In this document: one piece after another, positions 34,559-42,799 of the stretch
Position numbering within the stretch: the stretch's first letter is position 1
Layout of the letters: every line of letters starts with the position of its first letter
Source of the DNA: Pseudomonas plecoglossicida NBRC 103162 = DSM 15088
GTDB taxonomy: Bacteria > Pseudomonadota > Gammaproteobacteria > Pseudomonadales > Pseudomonadaceae
Length of the DNA stretch: 64,000 bases
Assembly (NCBI RefSeq): GCF_000730665.1
Contig: NZ_BBIV01000027.1
Span: 1 to 64,000, forward strand
Direction of reading: 5' to 3'
Made by a program: the position numbers and the translations under genes
Notes under the pieces: model-generated
The model's database searches: none
What the model saw: only the letters and a program-made list of their open reading frames with translations
What the model was told of the DNA's origin: nothing

Positions 34559-37500
34559 CCACACACCTCCACATCGCTCAGGCCATTGCCTTGCCGACGT
34601 ACCTGGATCTGTACCGGAATGCGCTCGTGCATCTCCTGCACGTGGGAGATCACCGCAACCTTGCGGCCCTGTGCCTGCAGGCCGTCGAGGGCATCCATGG
34701 CCAGTTGCAGCGACTCGGGGTCGAGGCTGCCGAAGCCCTCGTCGATGAACAGCGACTCGATACGCAAGGTACTGGAGGCCATCGAGGCCAGGCCCAGCGC
34801 CAGGGCCAGCGAAACCAGGAAGGTTTCGCCACCGGACAACGAATGCACCGAACGCAGCTCGTCGCCCATCTCGGTATCCAGTACCAGCAGGCCCAGGGCG
34901 CTGCCGCCGCGCTTGAGGCGGTAGCGGCGTGCCAGCTGGCGCAGTTGGGCGTTGGCGTGGTGCAGCAACAGGTCGAGGTTGTAGCCCTGGGCGATCTTGC
35001 GGAATACATCGCCCGAGGCCGAGCCGATCAGCGTGCTCAGCCGTGCCCAGCGTTGCCATTGCTGGTACGCCAGCTCGCTTTCCCCCGCCAGGGCCTGGTG
35101 GGCCTGCTGCCGGCGCTGGTCGTCGGCCTGCTGCGCGCGCAGTTCGGCGCATTGCTGCTCGTGGCCGGTCAGGCGCTCGCGCAGTTCGCCCAGGGCCTGT
35201 TCAAGGTCCTCGACCGAAGCGTCCACGGTCATGTGTGCAGCGTGCTCCTGCAGCCGCTGCTGGCGCTCCTGGAGCAGGACCCGGCCTTGTTCGATGGCTT
35301 TTTCGGCGCCTTGCAGGCATTGGCGCAACTCGCTCAGCTGTGCGTCGTCCATGGCCAGCAGGCGATCCAGGCCGGCGTCGTCCAGCTCGGGGTGCTCGGC
35401 GCGCCAATGGGCGATTTCGCCTTGCAGCTGCTGGCACTCGTTTTCCAGCGACTGCTGTTGTTGGGTATTGGCCTTGAGCTCACTGGCCAGTTGCACATCC
35501 TGGGTGCGCAACGCCTGAAGCTGCTGGGCGGTTTCTGCTTCGCGCGTGCGCGCCTGCTGCAGTTCGCTGTCCATGTGCAGTTGCCAGGCCTCGGCACTGG
35601 CATGCTCGCCCAGCAGATCGCCAAGCGCAGCCCGGGCTTGCTGACCCTGGGCGTCGAGGCTGGCCAGTTGCTGCTGCAGTTGCTCGAGGCTGTGCTGGCG
35701 TGCCTGCTGCTGGTCGCGCAGCTTGTCCAGCTGGATTTCGCGGGCCTGTTGTTCCTCCTGCTCGTCCTTGCGCTGCTCAAGCTGCTGCAGGCGCTGGGCG
35801 ATCTGCTGGTCGAGGGCGAGGAACGCGTTGGCAGGGTCGTCGGTCAGCGCCTTGAGCACATCGCCTGGCAATACGCCGGCTAGGTCGGCGAGTGCTTGCT
35901 CAAGCTGTCGCTCATCGTTGGCCAGGGCTTGATGCTGTTGCTCCAGGTGGCGCAGGGCCTGCTGCTGGGCATCCTGTGCTGCCTGCAATTGCTGGTTGAG
36001 GCGCGCGGCATCCTTTTGCAGGGCGAGCAGGGCGCTCTGGCGCTGCTCGTCCTTGCCGATTTCCTCGTCCAGGCGCCGCAGCTGGCTGTCCAGCCAGGCG
36101 CTGCGGGCGCTTTCGTCCTGGGCGGCGAGCGCAGGCCAGAGGCTGTGCGCCTGCACCTGCGTCATCAGCGGTTGCAGCTGCTCGCCAAGTTGCAGCTGCT
36201 GTTGCTGACCGTCCTTGAGCTGGGCGTTGACCACGCCGAGCTGGGTACGCAGTTCGACCAGCTTGCCGTTGAGGGCTTCGACCTGTTTCTGTGCGGCGTC
36301 CTCTTCAGCCTGGTCATGACGGCCCAGGCTCTGCAGCAACGCTTCAGGCTGATGGAACGGGTGCTCGGCGCTGCCACAGACCGGGCAAGGCTCGCCGTCG
36401 CGCAACTGGCCGCGCAGTTCTTCGACACTGGTGTTGCGCGCCAGGCGCTGGCGTTCCAGCAACTGGCGGGTGAGGTTGAGCGCATGCTCGGCCGCTTCCA
36501 GCTCGGCCTTGGCCGTGGTGCCTTCGCCGATCAGTCGCTGGCGTTGCTGCATGGCCTGCTGCTGACGCTCACCCAGGCTGTCGATCTGTTGGCGCAGTTC
36601 CAGCGCTCGGCCGTGAAGGTGAGACAGCGCTTCGACGGCGCGTTGCTGCTTGCGATTGTCCTGGAGCATTTCGCCGAGCAAGTCGATCTGCTCGGCCAGG
36701 GCCTGGGGTTCAGCCTTGGCTTCGCGGAACAGCAGCTCGAAGCTGTCGCGCTGGGCCTGCAGTTGGGCATTGGCCTGGCTGGCCTGGGCTTGCAGGCCGG
36801 GCAGCTCTTCACGGCCCTTGGCCAGGCGGCCGCCGATCAGCATCACTTGCTTGAGCTGCGGCAGGTAGGCCTGCCACGCATTGGCCAGCCCCGCCAGGTG
36901 CTGACTGTCGGTCAGCGCGGTATCGATCTGGGCCAGTTGCTGCAGGCTGCGCTGCTGGTTTTGTTCCAGCTGCTTGAGTTGCTGCAGGCTTTCGCTGGCA
37001 TGCTGTTCGGCCTGCTGGCAGGCGCTGCGCTGGGCCAGCAGGTCCTGGTCAAGGCGTGCCAGGTTGTCCTGGCCGGCGAAGGCCTGGCGCAGGCGCGGGG
37101 CATTTTCACCCTGCCGGGCCTGAGCGTGTGCAAGGGCCTCGCGCGTTGCCGCCAGCGCCTGCTCCAGCTCGCCCGTGCGGCCTTGCAGCTCGGCCTGCTG
37201 GTGCTGCTGCTCGGCGATCAGCGCGGCGACCGGCGCCCGTTGCGCGGTGAGCGTCTGCTGGCGGTGGAATTGATGGCGCTGAGGCGCCAGGCGCTCCAGC
37301 CGTTGCAGGTCGAGGCGCTGCCCGGCCAGTTGCTGCCAGGCGAGTTCGGCGGCCTGCAGGGCAGTGCCAGCCTCGGCGTGCTGGACGTTCAGCCGGCACT
37401 GCTCTTCGAGCCACTTGCGTTGCAGTTCCAGCTGGCGCTCGCCCGCCTGGTCGGCCTTGAACTGCTGCTGCGCCTGCTCCAGGCGCTGGTCGAGTTCAGC

Positions 37501-38199
37501 ACGGGCTTCGGTGGCCATCGGCAGCAGGTGGCTGGCGCGGTCATTGAGCGCCTTGTGCGTGTCGGCGGTTTCGCGCGCCTTGCTGAAGGCGCGTTGGCCG
37601 AGGCGGGTATAGATGGCGGTATTGGTGAGCTTTTCCAGCAGCTCGCTGCGCTCTTTGTCGTCGGCCTTGAGGAAGGCGCCGAACTCGCTTTGCGCCAGCA
37701 TCACCGCACGGGTGAACTGCTCGAAGTTGAGCCCCAGGCGAGCTTCGATCAGCTGCTTGTATTCGCTCTTGCCGCTGCCCAGCAGTTGTTCGCTGTCCAG
37801 GTCGTAGAGGCTCTGGCGGCTGTTCTGCAGCTTGCCGTTGGCCTTGTCCCGGGCGCGGTTGGCTTCCCAGCGCGCCCGGTAGCGGTGGCCGTCGATGCCG
37901 ACGAAATCGACTTCGGCATAGCCGTTGCCGCTGCCACGGCGCAGCAGGTTGCGCGGGTCGGAGGTGGGGATATCGCCGTCGGCGTCGGGCACCTTGGCCT
38001 CGCGGCCGATGTCATTGAGCCGCGGTACCGTGCCGAACAGCGCCAGGCACAGGGCATCGAGCAAGGTACTCTTGCCGGCCCCGGTCGGCCCGGTGATGGC
38101 GAACAGGCCGGCGCTGGCCAGGGGTTCGGCGGTGAAGTCGATGTCTACCGGGCCGGCCAGCGATGCCAGGTTCTTCAGGCGGATGGCGAGAATCTTCAT
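34555..38199 (-). CDS. sbcC: SbcC, SMC-like exonuclease subunit
   Basis: SbcC pairs with SbcD to cleave DNA hairpins and protein-blocked ends. The 1214-residue protein has a Walker A motif GPTGAGKST at residues 37-45 and a long Gln/Leu-rich coiled coil. In the middle sits the zinc hook CPVC, flanked by RDGEPCPVCGSAEHPFH. Near the end lie the ABC signature LSGGETFLVSLALALGLA and the Walker B SLFIDEGFGSLD. This is the Rad50-like arrangement. The start overlaps the sbcD stop (ATGA). The coiled coil is unusually rich in Gln and Ala, as in Pseudomonas homologues. Confidence 0.97.
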   Translation of the reverse strand: MKILAIRLKNLASLAGPVDIDFTAEPLASAGLFAITGPTGAGKSTLLDALCLALFGTVPRLNDIGREAKVPDADGDIPTSDPRNLLRRGSGNGYAEVDFVGIDGHRYRARWEANRARDKANGKLQNSRQSLYDLDSEQLLGSGKSEYKQLIEARLGLNFEQFTRAVMLAQSEFGAFLKADDKERSELLEKLTNTAIYTRLGQRAFSKARETADTHKALNDRASHLLPMATEARAELDQRLEQAQQQFKADQAGERQLELQRKWLEEQCRLNVQHAEAGTALQAAELAWQQLAGQRLDLQRLERLAPQRHQFHRQQTLTAQRAPVAALIAEQQHQQAELQGRTGELEQALAATREALAHAQARQGENAPRLRQAFAGQDNLARLDQDLLAQRSACQQAEQHASESLQQLKQLEQNQQRSLQQLAQIDTALTDSQHLAGLANAWQAYLPQLKQVMLIGGRLAKGREELPGLQAQASQANAQLQAQRDSFELLFREAKAEPQALAEQIDLLGEMLQDNRKQQRAVEALSHLHGRALELRQQIDSLGERQQQAMQQRQRLIGEGTTAKAELEAAEHALNLTRQLLERQRLARNTSVEELRGQLRDGEPCPVCGSAEHPFHQPEALLQSLGRHDQAEEDAAQKQVEALNGKLVELRTQLGVVNAQLKDGQQQQLQLGEQLQPLMTQVQAHSLWPALAAQDESARSAWLDSQLRRLDEEIGKDEQRQSALLALQKDAARLNQQLQAAQDAQQQALRHLEQQHQALANDERQLEQALADLAGVLPGDVLKALTDDPANAFLALDQQIAQRLQQLEQRKDEQEEQQAREIQLDKLRDQQQARQHSLEQLQQQLASLDAQGQQARAALGDLLGEHASAEAWQLHMDSELQQARTREAETAQQLQALRTQDVQLASELKANTQQQQSLENECQQLQGEIAHWRAEHPELDDAGLDRLLAMDDAQLSELRQCLQGAEKAIEQGRVLLQERQQRLQEHAAHMTVDASVEDLEQALGELRERLTGHEQQCAELRAQQADDQRRQQAHQALAGESELAYQQWQRWARLSTLIGSASGDVFRKIAQGYNLDLLLHHANAQLRQLARRYRLKRGGSALGLLVLDTEMGDELRSVHSLSGGETFLVSLALALGLASMASSTLRIESLFIDEGFGSLDPESLQLAMDALDGLQAQGRKVAVISHVQEMHERIPVQIQVRRQGNGLSDVEVCG

Positions 38200-39434
38200 G
38201 GCTGTTCCTCTTCCAGCTGGACGTCCTGCAGCAGCAGGGCGAAGTCGGCCAGGGCCTGCTCGTCGACGGGGTTGCCGTAGGCTTGCTCCCAGGCACGGCT
38301 GAACAGATCCTGCGGGGTCATCTGGGACAGTTCGACGAAGGCCTGGTCGTCGTCATCCTGGCCACCGCGGCCGGCATACTCGGCGCTGATACGCACCAGC
38401 CGCACAGCCTTGCCTTGCAGGGCCGCCTCGATCTGCTGGCGCAGGTCGGGTTGCGGCTCGTCCAGCTGCACGCGCACTTCCAGCCAGGGTTGCCGGTTGG
38501 GGTCCTCCAGCAAGTCGATCACCGGCAGTTCGGCAAGCCGTTCGAGCAGCTCGCCCAGCGGCGCAGGTCCCAGGCGTTGCAGGGCCACGGCACGTGGCAC
38601 CGGGCGCGCTTCGACGCTGAGCAGCTCGCTGCCCTGCAGTTCGACTTCCAGCACCTGGTGCGGGTAGTTGATTTCGGCGAACGACAGCGGGATCGGCGAG
38701 CCGCTGTAGCGGATACGGCCCTCGCGGTTGACCTTCTGCGGCTTGTGCAGGTGGCCCAGGGCGACATAACTGATGGCCTTGTCGAACAGCTTGGCCGGCA
38801 AGGCTTCGGCGTTGCCGATGATCAGGCTGCGCTCGGAGTCCTCGGACACCGCGCCACCGGCCATGTGCGCATGGCTGATGGCGATCAGCGCCTGGTCCTT
38901 CTTGCGTTTCTTCTGCGCCGCGGCGATCAGTTGCTGGTGCACCTGGGTGATGCCCTGCAGGTAATCGTCGCCCAGCTGCGGGCCGGTGACCTCCGCCGGG
39001 CGCAGGAAGGGCAGGGCCAGGCACCAGGCGGCGACCTTGCCACGGCCGTTGGTCAGCGGGATCAGCAGACGCTCGGCGTCCAGCTGGCCTTCATCGAGCC
39101 AGTGCACCCGGCCCAGCGCGTGGGTACGCAGGCGGCGCATGAGCGCGGCGGGCAGCTCGATGCGCGAGCCGGAGTCGTGGTTGCCGGCGATCATCACGAT
39201 GTCCAGTTTCGGCTGCTGCTCGTGGGCCTGGACGATGAAGTCGTAGAGCCGCTCCTGGGCTTTGACCGGCGGGTTGACCGTGTCGAAGATATCGCCGGCG
39301 ATCAGCAGCGCATCGGGCTGGCGCAGGCGCAGCTGGCCGAGCAGCCAGTCGAGGAAGCAGGCGTGTTCGAAGTCGCGTTCCTGGCCGTGCAGGCTTTGGC
39401 CCAGGTGCCAGTCGGAGGTATGAAACAGACGCAT
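38196..39434 (-). CDS. sbcD: SbcD, exonuclease subunit
   Basis: SbcD is the Mre11-like nuclease subunit of the SbcCD complex. The 412-residue protein shows the metallophosphoesterase motifs FHTSDWHLGQ (Asp8 and His10), LLIAGDIFDT, MIAGNHDSGSR and the later ISHAHMAGG and GHLHKPQ. It lies first in the sbcD-sbcC-GST operon, whose promoter must fall in the 409-base region up to vgrG. The stop overlaps the ATG of sbcC, so the two are made in step. Confidence 0.96.
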   Translation of the reverse strand: MRLFHTSDWHLGQSLHGQERDFEHACFLDWLLGQLRLRQPDALLIAGDIFDTVNPPVKAQERLYDFIVQAHEQQPKLDIVMIAGNHDSGSRIELPAALMRRLRTHALGRVHWLDEGQLDAERLLIPLTNGRGKVAAWCLALPFLRPAEVTGPQLGDDYLQGITQVHQQLIAAAQKKRKKDQALIAISHAHMAGGAVSEDSERSLIIGNAEALPAKLFDKAISYVALGHLHKPQKVNREGRIRYSGSPIPLSFAEINYPHQVLEVELQGSELLSVEARPVPRAVALQRLGPAPLGELLERLAELPVIDLLEDPNRQPWLEVRVQLDEPQPDLRQQIEAALQGKAVRLVRISAEYAGRGGQDDDDQAFVELSQMTPQDLFSRAWEQAYGNPVDEQALADFALLLQDVQLEEEQP

Positions 39435-39571
39435 GGATGACCTGTTGGTGTCGAGTCAGGCAAGCGCAGGGCTTGGCTTTGGGGATGGGCTTCGCGGAGC
39501 CGGGTATGGTAACCCAAGCCGGGGTGGCGATGCCCTTCTTCAGCAATTTTGTAACCAGCCGATTCAACCGC

Positions 39572-39613
39572 CCCTTGTAGGAGCGGGCTTGCCCGCGATC
39601 AAGGGCGAAGCCC
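39572..39613 (+). repeat. REP element before vgrG
   Basis: CTTGTAGGAGCGGGCTTGCCCGCGATCAAGGGCGAAGCCC contains the P. putida-type REP core. It is the only repeat in the 409-base gap 39435-39843. I see no gene in that gap, only this REP and the palindrome at 39725. Confidence 0.75.
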
Positions 39614-39724
39614 TTGCCAGACTGCCCGATGCCTAAAACCTGCGCCATTGCTGGCTCGCTTTGCGTTTCAACGCGAGCACGGCCCCGGCAGGCTGATCAC
39701 TGTTATCAGAAGGGGTGAAATTGC

Positions 39725-39744
39725 TTGTAGGTCTCGTCCTACAA
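39725..39744 (+). promoter_or_regulatory. Perfect palindrome before vgrG
   Basis: TTGTAGG (39725-39731) and CCTACAA (39738-39744) are exact reverse complements around TCTCGT. The spacing and outer bases recall the GacA box TGTAAG-N6-CTTACA, with G for A at the inner position of each arm. It lies 99 bases before the vgrG start. Confidence 0.5.
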
Positions 39745-39843
39745 ATAGCGGTTTGTCTAAACGTCATGTTCATTGGCTGCCATCGCCCAGCGACCTAACC
39801 TGCGCCCTTCAACGCACGAGCGTGCCGACAAGGAGAGAGCGCA

Positions 39844-41694
39844 ATGATCAAGGAAATGGCGGTGCGGCTGTCGCCACAGCATCGTCGACTGTTCAAGTTC
39901 CACCACCTGGCCGACCCCGACCAGCCGCTGCTGCTGGAAAGCTTCACAGGCGTCGACGGGCTGTCCCAGCCGTTTACCTACGAACTGCAGCTGATCTGCG
40001 ATGCGCCGCCGATGCCGCTCAAGTCGATGATCGGCCAACAAGTCAGCATTGAGATCGAATTGGTCGATGCCGCCCCGCGCTTCATCAACGGCTACCTCAC
40101 GCATTTCGCCAGCCAGGGCAGCGATGGTGCCCTGGATCGCTACCGCGCGACCTTGAGCCCCTGGCTGACAATGCTCAGGCAGCGTACCGACACACGCATC
40201 TTCCAGAACCGCTCGGTCGATGAAGTGCTCGCCGAAGTCTTCGCCCAGTACCCCGGTTATGCCACCTATGCCCTGTGCCTGAACCACCCGCAGAAGCGCC
40301 ACACCTACCTTACCCAATACCGCGAAAGCGACTTCAACTTTGTCCACCGTCTGTTGGAAGAGGCGGGGCTTTTCTATTACTTCGAGCACAGCGCCGAAGG
40401 CCACACGCTGATCATCTGCGATGACTCCACCGAGCTCGATGTACTCCCGGAGCAAGCGCAGATTCGTTTCCACAGTGCTGCCGTCACCGAGACCGCCGAT
40501 TCGATCACCCAATGGCGCGCTTGTCGCCAGCTGCAGCCCGGCCGCATGGTCGCGCAGACCTTCGACTACCGCCAGCCGCGCAACCGCCTGCAGGTGGCTC
40601 TGCACAGCCTCAACCAGCAAGGCGCGGTGCCGCGCTTCGAAGTGTACGATCCCGGCCAATACACCCACAGCACTCCGGAAGAAGGGGAAGCATTGCTGCG
40701 CTTGCGCGTAGAGGGCCTGGAGCTGGCCGGCAAGCGGTTCGAGGGTGCCAGCAATTGTCGGGCGATGCGCCCGGGGCATGGTTTCGAACTGCTGCAGCAC
40801 CCAGGCCACCAGGGCGGGCCTGTAGATCAGCGCGAGTTCCTGCTGATGCAGGTGAGCTGCGAAGGCTACAACAACTACCTTGGCGACCAGCAGGCGCGCT
40901 ATTTCAATACCTTTACGTGCGTGCGCAAGAAAATCGCGTTTCGCCCCCAACGCAATACGCCCAGGCCGATCATTGCTGGCCCGCAGACGGCCATCGTGGT
41001 CGGCCCGCCAGGCGAGGAAATCTTCACCGACGAACTGGGCCGGGTGAAGGTGCAGTTCCACTGGGACCGCCAGGGCCAGTTCAATGACTGCAGTTCGTGC
41101 TGGGTCCGTGTGGCGCAGTCCGGTGCCAGTGGTGGCTTTGGCAGTATCCAGATTCCGCGGGTAGAAGACGAAGTGGTGGTGGTGTTCCTCGACGGCAACC
41201 CCGACCGCCCGCTGATCATGGGTAGCCTGTACAACAGCACCAATACCCCGCCGTGGGCGTTGCCGGCGAACAAGACTCAGAGCGGCTTCCTGACCCGGTC
41301 GATGAAGGGTGACGGCGGTACGGCCAACTTCTTCCGCTTCGAGGACAAGGCCGGCGCCGAGCAGATCATCATGCATGCCGAGCGCAACATGGATACCGAG
41401 ATCGAGCTGGATGAGACCCATGATGTGGGGAGCAACCGGACGATTACCGTCGGTGGCGCGCATACGGAAACGATCAAGAAAGATACCGTCGTCAACGTCA
41501 AGGAAGGTTCTTACACCTTGCAGGTGGACAATCAGTTCATCCAGGTGTCAGCCAAGCAGCACATCATCCTTCAGGTGGGTGACAGCAGTATCACCCTGAC
41601 CCCGGAAGGCATCGAGATCAAAGCCAAGGTCATCGTCACCACCAGCACCGACACCACGCAAATCACCGGCGCCGCCGTGCGGATCAACGACTGA
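39844..41694 (+). CDS. vgrG: Type VI secretion tip protein VgrG
   Basis: VgrG forms the trimeric spike of the T6SS and carries effectors out of the cell. The 616-residue protein has the phage gp27-like N-terminal part (LTYELQLICDAP and RESDFNFVHRLLEEAGLFYYF), a gp5-like OB domain (GPPGEEIFTDELGRVKVQFHWDR), and a repeated beta-helix at the C-terminus. There is no extra effector domain. A strong AAGGAGAG ribosome site precedes the ATG. It is the first gene of an effector cassette (vgrG, two DUF1795 proteins, rhs, immunity) with no T6SS structural genes nearby. Confidence 0.96.
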   Translation: MIKEMAVRLSPQHRRLFKFHHLADPDQPLLLESFTGVDGLSQPFTYELQLICDAPPMPLKSMIGQQVSIEIELVDAAPRFINGYLTHFASQGSDGALDRYRATLSPWLTMLRQRTDTRIFQNRSVDEVLAEVFAQYPGYATYALCLNHPQKRHTYLTQYRESDFNFVHRLLEEAGLFYYFEHSAEGHTLIICDDSTELDVLPEQAQIRFHSAAVTETADSITQWRACRQLQPGRMVAQTFDYRQPRNRLQVALHSLNQQGAVPRFEVYDPGQYTHSTPEEGEALLRLRVEGLELAGKRFEGASNCRAMRPGHGFELLQHPGHQGGPVDQREFLLMQVSCEGYNNYLGDQQARYFNTFTCVRKKIAFRPQRNTPRPIIAGPQTAIVVGPPGEEIFTDELGRVKVQFHWDRQGQFNDCSSCWVRVAQSGASGGFGSIQIPRVEDEVVVVFLDGNPDRPLIMGSLYNSTNTPPWALPANKTQSGFLTRSMKGDGGTANFFRFEDKAGAEQIIMHAERNMDTEIELDETHDVGSNRTITVGGAHTETIKKDTVVNVKEGSYTLQVDNQFIQVSAKQHIILQVGDSSITLTPEGIEIKAKVIVTTSTDTTQITGAAVRIND

Positions 41695-41701
41695 GGCCAG
41701 C

Positions 41702-42289
41702 ATGGCGTACAAACCTTCGATCTACGACCGCATCTCCGCCAAGCGCGAAGCGCAAGAGGAGGCCGCACGCCTGGCCAAGTTGGCGGAAGCCGCCAAAGCG
41801 CTCGAGCCTGTACCCGAACCGGAACCGGTGCCCGTCGCGCTGCAAGACGTGGCCAGCGCGTTCACCTTTGCAGGATTCAACCTGCAGTTTCCAACCGGTT
41901 TCCGCTTTCGCGACATCCAGACCACCCTCGAGCACGAAGGCGAGCCGGTCAACCTGCAGATCCGCCGCCGCGATGCGCGTGACGGGCAGCGCCTGGAGCA
42001 GCTGTTCGAGGCTGCGATCGCCGCCTTGCGCGAATCGAACCCGCAACTGCGCGTGATTCGCCAGCGTGACTGCCACCCGGCAGGCAGCGCGGCCAAAGTC
42101 CTGGATTTTCATTTCAATGCCGGCCATGAACCGCGGCACGGCCGCCTGGTGGGTGCGCTGGTGCCCACCGAAGGCAGCAACGCGCTGCAATGGCTGGATA
42201 TTTCCTGCGTGATCGACCCCTCCAGGCCGGTGCTGAGTCTATGGCTGGTGGAGTTCGACCTCATGCTCGATGGGCTGGCGCTGCGCTGA
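41702..42289 (+). CDS. DUF1795-like protein of the vgrG-rhs cassette
   Basis: This 195-residue protein starts seven bases after vgrG, with a charged Ala/Glu/Arg helix and a Pro/Glu linker (about residues 10-47). An alpha/beta domain follows that resembles the DUF1795 (DcrB/Eag) family: FNLQFPTGFRFRDIQTTL and later VLSLWLVEFDLML. Being longer and more diverged than the next gene, it is probably a paralogue that acts as a second adaptor, perhaps on VgrG or on another part of Rhs. This is inference. No signal peptide is present. GAGG lies upstream of the ATG. Confidence 0.68.
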   Translation: MAYKPSIYDRISAKREAQEEAARLAKLAEAAKALEPVPEPEPVPVALQDVASAFTFAGFNLQFPTGFRFRDIQTTLEHEGEPVNLQIRRRDARDGQRLEQLFEAAIAALRESNPQLRVIRQRDCHPAGSAAKVLDFHFNAGHEPRHGRLVGALVPTEGSNALQWLDISCVIDPSRPVLSLWLVEFDLMLDGLALR

Positions 42290-42325
42290 CCCCAACGTTT
42301 TTTCGCAATCAGGAATTTTCATCGC

Positions 42326-42793
42326 ATGGATTACGAGTTGCAGGAAGGTGGCATCGCACTGCCGCCAGGTTTCGAGGACCGCACGGTCAACATGTTCGTC
42401 TTGGGTGCCAGCGTGCCCGCGCCGTTGAGCATCACCATCTCTCGCGACACGCTGCTGCCCGACGAAACGCTGCAGGCGTATGTGGAACGGCAGATCAAGA
42501 TGCTGACCTCCAAGCTGCGTGGCTACAGCCGCATGGGCAACAAGGCCGTCGCGCTCTCGACCACCGCGCCTATCCCCGGCATCCAGATCGACGCCTACTA
42601 CCTCAACCAGGGCCGCCCGCTGTACCAGCGCCAGGCCGCCTTCATTGTCAGCCCCGGGCGTGCACTGATCTTCTCCGCCACCGCACAGGCCGATTTCAGC
42701 GCCCAGCAGAACCAGGACTGGGACAACCTGCTGGCCAGCTTCACCCCACGCAACCCGGTCGTAGCCAACGCCGAGTCCGGCGAACAGGAGTAA
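42326..42793 (+). CDS. DUF1795 (Eag) chaperone for the Rhs effector
   Basis: Eag proteins bind and shield the N-terminal membrane segments of PAAR-type T6SS effectors and help load them on VgrG. The 155-residue protein fits this family: MDYELQEGGIALPPGFEDRT at the start, then INISRD-like and ETLQAYVERQIK segments, and AFIVSPGRALIF. It lies six bases upstream of rhs, the position typical of cognate Eag genes. An AGGA ribosome site precedes the ATG. Confidence 0.85.
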   Translation: MDYELQEGGIALPPGFEDRTVNMFVLGASVPAPLSITISRDTLLPDETLQAYVERQIKMLTSKLRGYSRMGNKAVALSTTAPIPGIQIDAYYLNQGRPLYQRQAAFIVSPGRALIFSATAQADFSAQQNQDWDNLLASFTPRNPVVANAESGEQE

Positions 42794-42799
42794 CCCCTC

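Noticed and set aside
33965..35152. Long N-terminal extension of the GST protein
   Set aside because: The extra 198 codons lie inside sbcC in another frame; the GTG overlapping the sbcC stop gives a normal GST length.
35896..38280. 794-codon plus-strand frame opposite sbcC
   Set aside because: Leucine- and glutamine-rich mirror of the sbcC coiled coil; sbcC has Walker motifs and a zinc hook.
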